Part shown: positions 8,453 through 16,207 of the stretch, piece after piece
Numbering within the stretch: position 1 is the first letter of the stretch
Layout of the letters: every line of letters starts with the position of its first letter
NCBI GenBank assembly: GCA_030647905.1
Contig: JAUSJA010000017.1
Coordinates: 1 to 64,000, forward strand
Direction of reading: 5' to 3'
DNA from: Gemmatimonadaceae bacterium
Lineage (GTDB): Bacteria; Gemmatimonadota; Gemmatimonadetes; Gemmatimonadales; Gemmatimonadaceae
DNA: 64,000 nucleotides
The notes under the pieces: generated by a model
Database searches by the model: none
The model's input: the letters and a program-made list of their open reading frames with translations, nothing else
What the model was told of the DNA's origin: nothing
Made by a program: the position numbers and the translations under genes

Positions 8453-9595
8453 TCAGCGGGGGCCCTCGACCAGCTCTCGCATCACCTCGATGTATCTGTC
8501 CGTCACCCCCGCCCATCCGAATCGCGAAGCGGTATGCAGGCGCGCGCGGACCGACGCTACGCCGAGCCGATCCGGGTTGTCGTAGTAGCGCATTATCGCC
8601 GCGCGGAACTCCGCGACGCTGCCGCTTTCAACCAGATGGCCGTTCTCCCCCTCGGTGATGACGTCGGCAATTCCCTCGAGCTGTGACGCGATCGTCGGCA
8701 GCCCGCACAGCCCCGCCTCGAGCATCACCAGGCCGAACCCCTCGATGTCACCCGGCACCGGCACGTTCGGCATCACGAACAAGTCGGATCCGCGATAGAC
8801 GACCTCGAGCTCCGAGTCGCTAACGGCGCCGGTCAGCTTGACGCGAGCGCCGAGGTCGTGGTGGCGGATAGTGTCCTCGATGCGTGTGCGCTCCGGACCG
8901 TCGCCGACGATCAGGTAATGGACATCGGCCGGAAGCAGCGGCATGACGTTGGCGACGAACCACGCCACTCCCTTCCGCGGCACGAGCCGTCCGACGCTGC
9001 AGAGAATCAGTCGCGGTGCGGTTGCCTCGGCATCCGCGTACGCGGTGTGAATCCTCTCCCTCGCCGTGGCGTGATCTTGTTCTGGAGAGAACCTGTCCAG
9101 TCTGATGCCGAGTGGGACGACGGTGCACCTGGTGCGCGCCAATCCTCGCGCTTCGCTCGCCGCGGCGGTTGCGCGACTGATCGGCAGGGCGAGGTCCAGC
9201 GTCTCAAAGGTCCGGCGGACCAGCGATGGATAGGGCCACGTCGGGGTCGTCACGTCGAGGCCATTCACGATGGACGCCGTGACGATGCCGTTCCGCTTCA
9301 GAACGCTACGCAGTGGAACGACGAGCGCTGCGGTGACCATCGAGGAAAAAAGTATCGCGTCAACGTCGCGGCTCCGCGCGAGGCGGCGGATCTCCCGCAG
9401 CGCGGCTCCGAGGAAGACCGGCGTGCGCCAGGCGCGCTGATTCCATGGGCTTCGCAGGACGAGCGTAGTGACGTCGGCACCACGGTGCGTGAGCAGACTG
9501 TCGTGCAGATCCAATGAGACCCGCTGCATGCCGCCTACGTTCTCGAGTGGCCGTCCGCGCGGGGGAAGGGAATGCGAGACGAAGAGCAGGCGCAT
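8453..9595 (-). CDS. Glycosyltransferase family 4 protein
   Basis: 380 residues with the GT-B fold of GT4. MRLLFVSHSLPPRGRPLENVGGMQR is the N-terminal glycine loop region, and LCSVGRLVPRKG with YLIVGDGPER and the late GFGLVMLEAGLCGLPTIAS (E-x7-E type motif) form the nucleotide-sugar-binding half. Its ATG directly follows the TAG of the preceding GT gene, with no spacing. It is predicted to transfer a sugar from a nucleotide sugar at the inner membrane face. Its place beside the sphingolipid-type genes suggests a lipid acceptor, but the donor and acceptor are not readable. Confidence 0.9.
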   Translation of the reverse strand: MRLLFVSHSLPPRGRPLENVGGMQRVSLDLHDSLLTHRGADVTTLVLRSPWNQRAWRTPVFLGAALREIRRLARSRDVDAILFSSMVTAALVVPLRSVLKRNGIVTASIVNGLDVTTPTWPYPSLVRRTFETLDLALPISRATAAASEARGLARTRCTVVPLGIRLDRFSPEQDHATARERIHTAYADAEATAPRLILCSVGRLVPRKGVAWFVANVMPLLPADVHYLIVGDGPERTRIEDTIRHHDLGARVKLTGAVSDSELEVVYRGSDLFVMPNVPVPGDIEGFGLVMLEAGLCGLPTIASQLEGIADVITEGENGHLVESGSVAEFRAAIMRYYDNPDRLGVASVRARLHTASRFGWAGVTDRYIEVMRELVEGPR

Positions 9596-10729
9596 CTAAT
9601 TCAACTCTTCGTAGTATGAAGCAAGCTGACCGAGAATCCTGCTCCACTCGTATCCCTCGGCAGCTTCGCGTGCGGCTTTCCCCATGCGCGCCCGCAACGA
9701 AGCGTCTCCGATCAGCATCGCGACGCGGTCAAGAAATGCGCCGGTATCGCGCGGCGTGGCGAGAAATCCCGTATCTCCGTCATGCACCAGCGCATTGCTT
9801 CCCGTCGCGTCGGCGACCACCGCCGGGAGTCCCGATGATAGCGCCTCCAGCGTCACGTTGCCGAACGTCTCTGTCTCGCTCGGAAAGAGGAAAATGTCGG
9901 AGGATGCATACGCCGTGGCGAGCGCCTCTCCGGTGACATGTCCCTCGAAGATCGCCCCTGGAAGCGCGGCTTCCATTGCCGCTCGCTCGGGGCCGTCGCC
10001 CACGATCAGAGCGCGGTGAGGAATCCCTCTCTCACGCAGGCCCGAAATGACACCGGACACCACCCCGAGTCCCTTCTCCGTCACGAGCCGGCTCACGAAC
10101 GCGACAACCACTTCGTCATCGCCGATCCCGCGTTGGCTTCTCCACGCAGCAGAACGTCGCGAGGGCGCGAACAGCGCCGAATCAACTCCCCTCGGCCAGA
10201 GCCGAAGGTCGCCCGCAATACCCCGGGACCGGAGGACCGCGAGCATTGATGGAGTCGGAACATAGACCTGGCGGCACCGCGAGTAGAACCAGCGCAGGTA
10301 TCGCCAGGTCGGCGCTTCGAGCATCCCCAGACGGTAGTAATCCAGATAGGAGGCGAAATGGGTGTGGTAGGACGACACCACCGGCGTCCCCGTGCGGCGA
10401 GCGATGCGAAGCGCCGTCAGCCCCAGGATATCGGGGGTCGCGATGTGAAACAGCGTGGGACGAAATCGAGTAAGGGAAGCGCGGGCCCTCGCCGACATGC
10501 CAGTGGATATCCGGTAGTCGGGCCGACCCGGCGCCTGTACGGATGGTACTGGGACGAGGGTTCCGGCGTGCTGCAGCGCGGGGACGGGAACGGTGGGAGC
10601 GTAAACCTCGACAGCGGCACCCTTTGCCTCGAGAAATGCGACGAGCCGGTTGAGGGTAAGGGAGACGCCGTCCGCTATATGGTTGTAGGCGCCGGTGAAG
10701 AGCGCGATGCGCATTTCCGAAATCTTCAT
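9596..10729 (-). CDS. Glycosyltransferase family 4 protein (first of pair)
   Basis: About 377 residues. MRIALFTGAYNHIADGVSLTLN, VVSSYHTHFASYLDYY, VAFVSRLVTEKGLGVV, LIVGDGPERAAM and FLFPSETETFGNVTLEALSSGLP are typical of GT4 lipid-linked sugar transferases such as mannosyltransferases acting on glycolipids. Two starts are close together, at 10729 and 10714; the upstream extension to 10894 would overlap the divergent spt gene and lacks family character. Together with the next gene it forms a two-GT operon divergent from spt, with about 70 bp of shared promoter region. Confidence 0.9.
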   Translation of the reverse strand: MKISEMRIALFTGAYNHIADGVSLTLNRLVAFLEAKGAAVEVYAPTVPVPALQHAGTLVPVPSVQAPGRPDYRISTGMSARARASLTRFRPTLFHIATPDILGLTALRIARRTGTPVVSSYHTHFASYLDYYRLGMLEAPTWRYLRWFYSRCRQVYVPTPSMLAVLRSRGIAGDLRLWPRGVDSALFAPSRRSAAWRSQRGIGDDEVVVAFVSRLVTEKGLGVVSGVISGLRERGIPHRALIVGDGPERAAMEAALPGAIFEGHVTGEALATAYASSDIFLFPSETETFGNVTLEALSSGLPAVVADATGSNALVHDGDTGFLATPRDTGAFLDRVAMLIGDASLRARMGKAAREAAEGYEWSRILGQLASYYEELN

Positions 10730-10799
10730 ATAATTAGGTGGGTAATCATACGGCGGAGCGCGTTCCGCAACCTGGCCTAACACCGGAGACCGAGCTTTC

Positions 10800-12065
10800 G
10801 TGAATCCGAGACACCAGCGCAGAATGCGCTTTCCCGACGCGTCCGGCCCTGTTGAAGGGGTGCCCGCGGACGGCGCCCCCGCGACCACCGACATGCTGGC
10901 GAAGGCCTACGCCTATACGCGCCCGCAGGAGGTCAAGGCCCTCGGACTCTATCCGTATTTCCTGGCCGTGGAACAGTCGGATGCCACCGAGGTCATGGTG
11001 GAAGGTGTCCGCCGGGTGATGGTCGGCTCCAACAATTACCTGGGGCTCACCAATGACCCCCGTGTTCTCGAGGCGGCGAGCGCCGCGCTCCGGAAATACG
11101 GCAGCGCGTGCACGGGGAGCCGATTCCTCAACGGCAATACCGATCTTCACGACCGCCTCGAGACGGAGCTGGCGCAGCTGATGGGAAAGGAAGCGGCGCT
11201 CGTTTTTCCGACCGGCTATCAGGCCAACCTCGGCGTCATAGCCGCGCTCGCGGGCCCGGGTGACGTGCTGCTCCTGGACAAGCTCAATCACGCCAGCATC
11301 GTGGATGGCGCGGTGCTTTCTGGCGCGGAAGTCGTTCGCTTCAGGCACGGCGATCTGGCGCACCTCGACGCCCGGCTGAATCGCGCCGTCGGCCGGCCGA
11401 AGATGGTGATCGTGGAAGGCGTCTTCAGCATGGAAGGCGACCTCGCGGACATCCCGAAGATCGCGGATCTCTGCGATTCGCATTCGGCGCTGCTCGTGGT
11501 TGATGACGCCCATGGAGTGGGCGTCTTCGGGGAGACCGGCGCCGGCGTGTGCGAGCATTACGGCGCTGTGCCGCGTGTGGACCTCATCGTCGGCACGTTC
11601 AGCAAGTCGTTCGCGTCCATCGGCGGATTCGTCGCCGGCGACGAAGCGGTCATATCGTATCTGCGCCACACGGCGCGCCCGCTCATCTTCAGCGCGTCCA
11701 TTCCCGCATCGGCGTGCGCGACCGTTCTCACGGCGATCGAGATCATGCGGCAGGAGCCCGAGCGGCGGGAGCGCCTCTGGCAGAACGCCCGCCGGATGCA
11801 GCGCGAGCTTTCGGGACTCGGCTTCGATACCCTGGGCAGCCAGTCGCCGATCGTTCCGGTGATCGTCGGCGGAACGCTGCGCACGTTCGAGCTCTGGAAG
11901 CGGCTGCTCGACGCCGGAGTGTTCACGAATCCCGTCATCGCGCCGGCCGTTCCGGCCACGTCAGGGCGCATACGCACGTCCTACATGGCGACGCATACGG
12001 ACGCGCAGCTCGACTTTGTTCTTGACGCGTTCCAGCGCGTCGGCCGCGAGATGGACCTGATCTGA
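10800..12065 (+). CDS. spt: Serine palmitoyltransferase (alpha-oxoamine synthase family)
   Basis: 421 residues, a PLP fold-type I enzyme. VVDDAHGVGVFG holds the PLP-interacting Asp and His, and GTFSKSFASIGGFVAG the Schiff-base lysine. The family shares KBL, AONS, ALAS and SPT; the GTFSKS form with a Phe before Ser is that of bacterial SPT, whereas KBL, AONS and ALAS have GT(L)GKA. SPT condenses serine with an acyl thioester to give 3-ketosphinganine, the first step of sphingolipid synthesis. The next two genes resemble ceramide synthase and ceramide reductase, which supports this reading over biotin synthesis. No biotin gene is nearby. GTG start at 10800. Confidence 0.82.
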   Translation: MNPRHQRRMRFPDASGPVEGVPADGAPATTDMLAKAYAYTRPQEVKALGLYPYFLAVEQSDATEVMVEGVRRVMVGSNNYLGLTNDPRVLEAASAALRKYGSACTGSRFLNGNTDLHDRLETELAQLMGKEAALVFPTGYQANLGVIAALAGPGDVLLLDKLNHASIVDGAVLSGAEVVRFRHGDLAHLDARLNRAVGRPKMVIVEGVFSMEGDLADIPKIADLCDSHSALLVVDDAHGVGVFGETGAGVCEHYGAVPRVDLIVGTFSKSFASIGGFVAGDEAVISYLRHTARPLIFSASIPASACATVLTAIEIMRQEPERRERLWQNARRMQRELSGLGFDTLGSQSPIVPVIVGGTLRTFELWKRLLDAGVFTNPVIAPAVPATSGRIRTSYMATHTDAQLDFVLDAFQRVGREMDLI

Positions 12066-13207
12066 CCACCATCGCTGAACGCATCCGCGTCGAGCCCGTT
12101 CGCTCGAAGCCGGACCGGCGGGACTTCGTGGAGCTGCCGTTCAGGTTGTATCGCAACGATCCGCACTGGGTGCCGCCTCTCCGGCGTGACGTCCTCGAGC
12201 TGATCGATCCGTCGAAGCACCCCTTTCATCGGCATGCGACGGTGGAGCTGTTCCTCGCTCGCCAAGGGAAAAGAGTCGTCGGGCGGATCGCCGCGGTGCA
12301 GAACGATCTTCATATCGAAACGCACGGCGATCGTACCGGTTTCTTCGGTCTTTTCGAGTCGGAGCGGGACCGGCGCGTGTCGGCGGCACTGTTCGACGCC
12401 GCGCGAACATGGCTCGTCGCGCGAGGGCTCGAGACCATGCGGGGGCCGGCAAGCTTCTCACTGAACGAGGAATGCGGCCTGCTCGTCAGCGGATTCGACG
12501 GACCGCCGGTGGTGATGATGACGTACAATCCCCCCTGGTACGAGGAGCTGGTGGAGGGATACGGGTTCACGAAGACGAAGGACCTTCTCGCGTATTATCT
12601 GCCGGGTGCCGCGCCCACCGAGCGCCTCCTCCGGGTTGCAGACAAGCTGCGCGAGCGTTATCGGATCAGTGTTCGTGCGCTCGACACACGCCGCTTCTGG
12701 GACGAAGTCGCTCTCGTGCGGCAAGTGTATAACGAGGCATGGGAGGACAACTGGGGGCATGTACCGATGACCGAGGCCGAGCTCACCTACATGGCGAAGC
12801 AGCTCAAGCCGGTCGTGGATCCGTCGCTCGTCGTCTTCGCGGAAGTGAACGGCGAGCTCGCCGGGTTCGGGCTCGCTCTCCCGGATCTCAACGTTCCGCT
12901 CAAGCGCATGAACGGGCGGCTTCTGCCGTTCGGATGGGCGAAGGCGCTCTGGTATTCGCGAAAGATCAGCACGGCGCGCGTGCTGACGCTCGGCGTGCGG
13001 AAGAAGTTCCGGCGCAACGGAGTCGCCGAGCTGATGCAGCTCGAGCTGATGAAGAATGGCAATGCGCGGGGCATCGTGAACGCCGAGTTCTCGTGGATCC
13101 TCGAGGACAACACGATGATGCGCGCTCCTCTCGAGAAGATGGGCGCCCGTGTGTACCGCACTTATCGCATGTACGATCTTCCCACCGCCATGGGCTCCCA
13201 TGCCTGA
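12062..13207 (+). CDS. GNAT-type bacterial ceramide synthase-like acyltransferase
   Basis: About 381 residues. The body (LPFRLYRNDPHWVPPL, SLNEECGLLVSGFDGPP, MMTYNPPWYEELVEGYGF) matches the YghO-like GNAT family that includes the bacterial ceramide synthase described in Caulobacter, where it works with Spt and a reductase. It would acylate the sphinganine amine from acyl-CoA. The first canonical start is GTG at 12128, but the frame is open to 12062 and the extra residues (IAERIRVEPVRSKPDRRDF) complete the expected first strand. I therefore choose the CTG at 12062, whose TG is shared with the spt stop (CTGA). This start is inference. Confidence 0.72.
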   Translation: MTTIAERIRVEPVRSKPDRRDFVELPFRLYRNDPHWVPPLRRDVLELIDPSKHPFHRHATVELFLARQGKRVVGRIAAVQNDLHIETHGDRTGFFGLFESERDRRVSAALFDAARTWLVARGLETMRGPASFSLNEECGLLVSGFDGPPVVMMTYNPPWYEELVEGYGFTKTKDLLAYYLPGAAPTERLLRVADKLRERYRISVRALDTRRFWDEVALVRQVYNEAWEDNWGHVPMTEAELTYMAKQLKPVVDPSLVVFAEVNGELAGFGLALPDLNVPLKRMNGRLLPFGWAKALWYSRKISTARVLTLGVRKKFRRNGVAELMQLELMKNGNARGIVNAEFSWILEDNTMMRAPLEKMGARVYRTYRMYDLPTAMGSHA

Positions 13208-14189
13208 GCGTCCGCGCGTAGCGCTCGTTACGGGCGCATCGGGGTTCATCGGCAGCCACCTCGTCGAGGCGCTCGTTGCCCGCGGCTGGCGCGTGCGCTG
13301 CCTGGTACGGCGATCGAGTGTGCTGCGATGGCTTCCGACCGACGATGTGACGCTGATAAACGGGGACATCGCAGTGCCGGGCGAGGATCTCGAGCGCGCC
13401 GTGCGGAATGTCTCGGTCGTCTTTCATCTCGCCGGCCTCACTTCGGCGGTGAACGAGCAGTCCTACACCTCGGCCAACGTCGAGGGAACGCGCAATATCG
13501 TGGACGCCATGCGCCGCGCCGCGCCTGACGCTCTTCTCGTGTTCTGCTCGAGTCTTGCCGCGGCTGGCCCCGCGCCCAAGCGGCGCCCGTTGAACGAAAC
13601 GGACGAGCCATCTCCGGTGAGTGCCTACGGCCGGTCGAAGCTCACCGCCGAGCGCATCGTCGTGGAGTCGGGCCTGCAGTATCTCATCGTCCGGCCGCCC
13701 GCCGTTTACGGACCGCGAGACACGGACATCCTCGCCGCGTTCCGCCTCGCCGCCCACGGGCTCGCGCTCCGCGTTGCGCCCGAGTCGCAGCAGCTATCGC
13801 TGGTGCACGCAGCAGACCTGGCGCGCGGCTTCGTGTGCGCGGTGGAAGCGGAGGGTCGCGGACTCTACTACATGACGGACGGGATGATCCACACCTGGGA
13901 CGCGGTGATGGAGTACGTCGCGCGCGGGGTCGGTCGAAAGCCGAGGGTATTCGCGGTTCCCCCCGGAATTGCCGACGCGATCTCGCGGGCGGAACGACTG
14001 AGAGGATTGCTCACCGGCAGCAAGCCGCTCCTCACGCCCGACCGGATTCGCGAGCTGTCCGCGGGCGACTGGACGTGCGACGACACGCGTGCGCGACTGG
14101 ATGTGGACTACGAATCCACGATCACGCTGCCGGAAGGATTGCGGACGACGGCGGAGTGGTACCGCTCTCAGGGCTGGCTGTCGCGATAG
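13200..14189 (+). CDS. NAD-dependent epimerase/dehydratase (ceramide reductase-like)
   Basis: 329 residues of the extended SDR class. VALVTGASGFIGSHLVEAL is the GxxGxxG nucleotide site, and SAYGRSKLTAE gives the YxxxK catalytic pair. VVFHLAGLTS and RPPAVYGPRD are also typical. The ATG at 13200 is preferred because it gives the family N-terminus; an in-frame start at 13149 lies inside the previous gene. It overlaps the ceramide synthase-like gene by 8 bp. In Caulobacter, CerR of this family reduces the 3-keto group after N-acylation, so the three genes would make dihydroceramide in order. A different sugar or sterol substrate cannot be excluded from sequence alone. Confidence 0.8.
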   Translation: MPERPRVALVTGASGFIGSHLVEALVARGWRVRCLVRRSSVLRWLPTDDVTLINGDIAVPGEDLERAVRNVSVVFHLAGLTSAVNEQSYTSANVEGTRNIVDAMRRAAPDALLVFCSSLAAAGPAPKRRPLNETDEPSPVSAYGRSKLTAERIVVESGLQYLIVRPPAVYGPRDTDILAAFRLAAHGLALRVAPESQQLSLVHAADLARGFVCAVEAEGRGLYYMTDGMIHTWDAVMEYVARGVGRKPRVFAVPPGIADAISRAERLRGLLTGSKPLLTPDRIRELSAGDWTCDDTRARLDVDYESTITLPEGLRTTAEWYRSQGWLSR

Positions 14190-15166
14190 GTTCCGGGCGA
14201 GCGCCGCGTCGCCAGCACGAGCAGCAGCCCGATCGCGATCCATGAGAGTTCGCGCAGCCGGCTGATCACCGCCGCCGCCAGCCCAAGCCGGGCGGGAAGC
14301 CCGAGTGCCGCGAAGATCACGTACAGCCCTCCCTCTTTCGAGCCGACGTTGAACGGCATGAAGAAGAAGAGATTCACGACGAGGGACGAGAACCCGCCGA
14401 TGATGAACGCGCTGCCGAAGCTCACCGGGTGTCCGACCGCGCGGGCGATGATGAAGAATTCGAACATCGAGAGCACCCGCGCGCCGTATTCCGCGGCGAG
14501 CGACACGTAATAGCGCAGCGGGCTCGCGTGGTGGAAGGCGCGGAGCTGCCGGTCCACCTCGATGAGCGCCGCCCGGCGCGGCTCCAGTCTGCTGGCCAGC
14601 CGGCTCAGGAACGGAAGCCGGCGAGCGAGATCGAACAATCGCTCTATCACGCCTTCGCGGTGAATCGCGAACAGAAGCGCGCTGAGCAGAAGCAGGACGG
14701 CGGTGATGAGCACGAGGAGCACCGTCGCGATCGTCCCCGCCGGCAGAAGGATGAACGCGAGGGCGACGCCGGTGAGGAACACCAGCAGGTGCGCCTGCAT
14801 GTGCACGAGCCGGAAGTTGAGTACGGACGCGGCGCCGTTGCGCGCGCCCATCCATTGCGACGCCGCGATTATCTTGAACGGCTCGCCGCCGATGCTGGCG
14901 AACGGCGTCATGTAGTTGATGGCGAAAGCGGCGACGTTGATGACGTACGCGCGCGAGAACGAGAGCCGCGGCGTCTCGATCATCGTGAGACGCCAGGCTA
15001 CGGTGTTGAGCGCGTAGACCACGCCGTAGACCACGACGATTGCCGGGACCGCCCAGCCGGCGCCGCGCACGTCGGCGACGAGCTGTGCCGGATTCGCGCG
15101 GGCGACGAGCACGGTGAGCGCAATCGCCCCGATCGCGAACAGGATGAGCTGCGCACGCCGGCTCAT
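14168..15166 (-). CDS. UPF0104 / LPG synthase transmembrane-like membrane protein
   Basis: 332 residues with about eight hydrophobic segments, and conserved-looking patches INYMTPFASIGGEPFK and FNVGSKEGGLYVIFAALGLP, typical of the YbhN/UPF0104 (flippase-like) family related to the membrane part of MprF. The start at 15166 is chosen because AGGAAA precedes it; the frame runs on to 15202. Its 3' end overlaps cerR by 22 bp in convergent orientation. Family members are tied to lipid transfer or flipping in several bacteria, so moving a sphingolipid across the membrane is a reasonable guess, not a demonstrated role. Confidence 0.8.
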   Translation of the reverse strand: MSRRAQLILFAIGAIALTVLVARANPAQLVADVRGAGWAVPAIVVVYGVVYALNTVAWRLTMIETPRLSFSRAYVINVAAFAINYMTPFASIGGEPFKIIAASQWMGARNGAASVLNFRLVHMQAHLLVFLTGVALAFILLPAGTIATVLLVLITAVLLLLSALLFAIHREGVIERLFDLARRLPFLSRLASRLEPRRAALIEVDRQLRAFHHASPLRYYVSLAAEYGARVLSMFEFFIIARAVGHPVSFGSAFIIGGFSSLVVNLFFFMPFNVGSKEGGLYVIFAALGLPARLGLAAAVISRLRELSWIAIGLLLVLATRRSPGTYRDSQP

Positions 15167-15263
15167 CGTTCGATTTCCTGTCGCCGATCCATGCGACAAC
15201 ATGAGCCGTCCGAGCTTTCAGATCAACGGGCCTCCTCTTGCGTGACGCCGCGGGGCCCGCTGT

Positions 15264-15347
15264 CCGCTACCCGCTACCCGCTGCCCGCTACCCGCTGCCC
15301 GCTACCCGTTGCCCGCTGCCCGTTGCCCGTTGCCCGCTGCCCGTTGC
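15264..15347. repeat. Heptamer array, 12 units
   Basis: Twelve head-to-tail 7-bp units of CCGCTAC, CCGCTGC or CCGTTGC occupy exactly 84 bp. They differ only at two positions of the unit. The array lies in the gap between the UPF0104 gene and the hydrolase, and has no coding sense. Confidence 0.9.
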
Positions 15348-15383
15348 GACGAACATCGGCGATGCGAGCGCGCATAACGGGGT

Positions 15384-15492
15384 ACAGGCAACGGGTCACA
15401 GGTAACGGGTCACAGGTAACGGGTCACAGGTAACGGGTCACAGGTAGCGGGTCACAGGCAACGGGTCACAGGTAACGGGTCACAGGTAGCGG
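15384..15492. repeat. 14-bp direct repeat array, 7 full and 1 partial copies
   Basis: Units of ACAGGYARCGGGTC repeat without spacers. The reverse complement of a unit is made of two heptamers, one close to CCGTTAC and one close to CTGTGAC. It is therefore the same heptamer family as the array at 15264-15347 but in the opposite orientation, 36 bp away. A related array occurs at 57331-57390. There are no spacers, so this is not a CRISPR array. The rest of the 348-bp gap (15167-15514) shows nothing else. Confidence 0.9.
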
Positions 15493-15514
15493 CGAAGGCG
15501 ATTATGATTCGGCG

Positions 15515-16207
15515 ATGGCAGAGGAACGGCACATCCAGGTCAAGCGGTCCGCCCGCTACTGGCTGCTTGGCGACATCGGACCCGGGATCGAGGACGTCTG
15601 GTTCGTGTGTCATGGTTACGGCCAGCTCGCGTCGGATTTCGTGAAGGAGTTCGAGTGCATCGCCGATCCCCGGCGGCTGATCGTGGCCCCCGAGGCACTT
15701 TCACGATTCTACATCTCCAGCGGCCCGGGGTTTCACGCGGCCGACGCGAAGATCGGCGCCACCTGGATGACGCGCGAGGATCGGGAGGCCGAGATCGCGG
15801 ACTACATTGCGTACCTCGATGATCTTTATGCGGAGATCATGGGGGCCCTTCAGCGCGATGACATCGCGGTGACCGTTCTCGGATTCTCGCAGGGTGGGGC
15901 GACGGCGAATCGCTGGCTGACCCGCGGAACAGCGCGTGCTGGTCGCCTCCTCATGTGGGGATGCCTGCTGGCGAGCGATTCCGACCTGTTCGAGGCGGCG
16001 ACGTTCTTTCGGAACGTCGAGCTGTCCATCGTTTACGGGACACGCGACCAGTTCGCCGACACCGGAATGATCGAGGGCTACGAGAAACTGCTCGAGAAGC
16101 ACTCGGTTCCGTATCGGCTCGTCACGTTCGAAGGCGGACACCGAATGGACCGCGACACGCTGATGCGTCTCGCGTCACCTGTGTCAGCCGCGAATCAGCC
16201 GGGCTGA
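15515..16207 (+). CDS. Alpha/beta hydrolase, phospholipase/carboxylesterase type
   Basis: 230 residues. FVCHGYGQLASDF is the oxyanion-side HG motif, VLGFSQGGATANRW the nucleophile elbow GFSQG, YGTRDQFAD the acidic residue and GGHRMD the catalytic histidine, so the triad is complete. The layout matches the small cytosolic esterase family (COG0400-like). No signal peptide is present. No strong ribosome site is seen just before the ATG, and the gene begins 22 bp after the repeat array. Its 3' end overlaps the convergent MFS gene by 13 bp. The substrate is unknown. Confidence 0.85.
   Translation: MAEERHIQVKRSARYWLLGDIGPGIEDVWFVCHGYGQLASDFVKEFECIADPRRLIVAPEALSRFYISSGPGFHAADAKIGATWMTREDREAEIADYIAYLDDLYAEIMGALQRDDIAVTVLGFSQGGATANRWLTRGTARAGRLLMWGCLLASDSDLFEAATFFRNVELSIVYGTRDQFADTGMIEGYEKLLEKHSVPYRLVTFEGGHRMDRDTLMRLASPVSAANQPG

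Noticed and set aside
10800-12065. 8-amino-7-oxononanoate synthase (BioF) or 2-amino-3-ketobutyrate ligase
   Set aside because: The Lys motif is GTFSKSF and not GT(L)GKA, and the neighbours are ceramide-type genes, not biotin genes.
14429-15433. Plus-strand 334-codon frame under the UPF0104 gene running into the repeats
   Set aside because: Its end is translated heptamer repeat (periodic Pro/Leu/Ala/Arg), and its body is antisense to a multi-helix membrane protein.
15384-15492. CRISPR array
   Set aside because: The units are 14 bp, directly abutting with no spacers, and no cas gene is seen.
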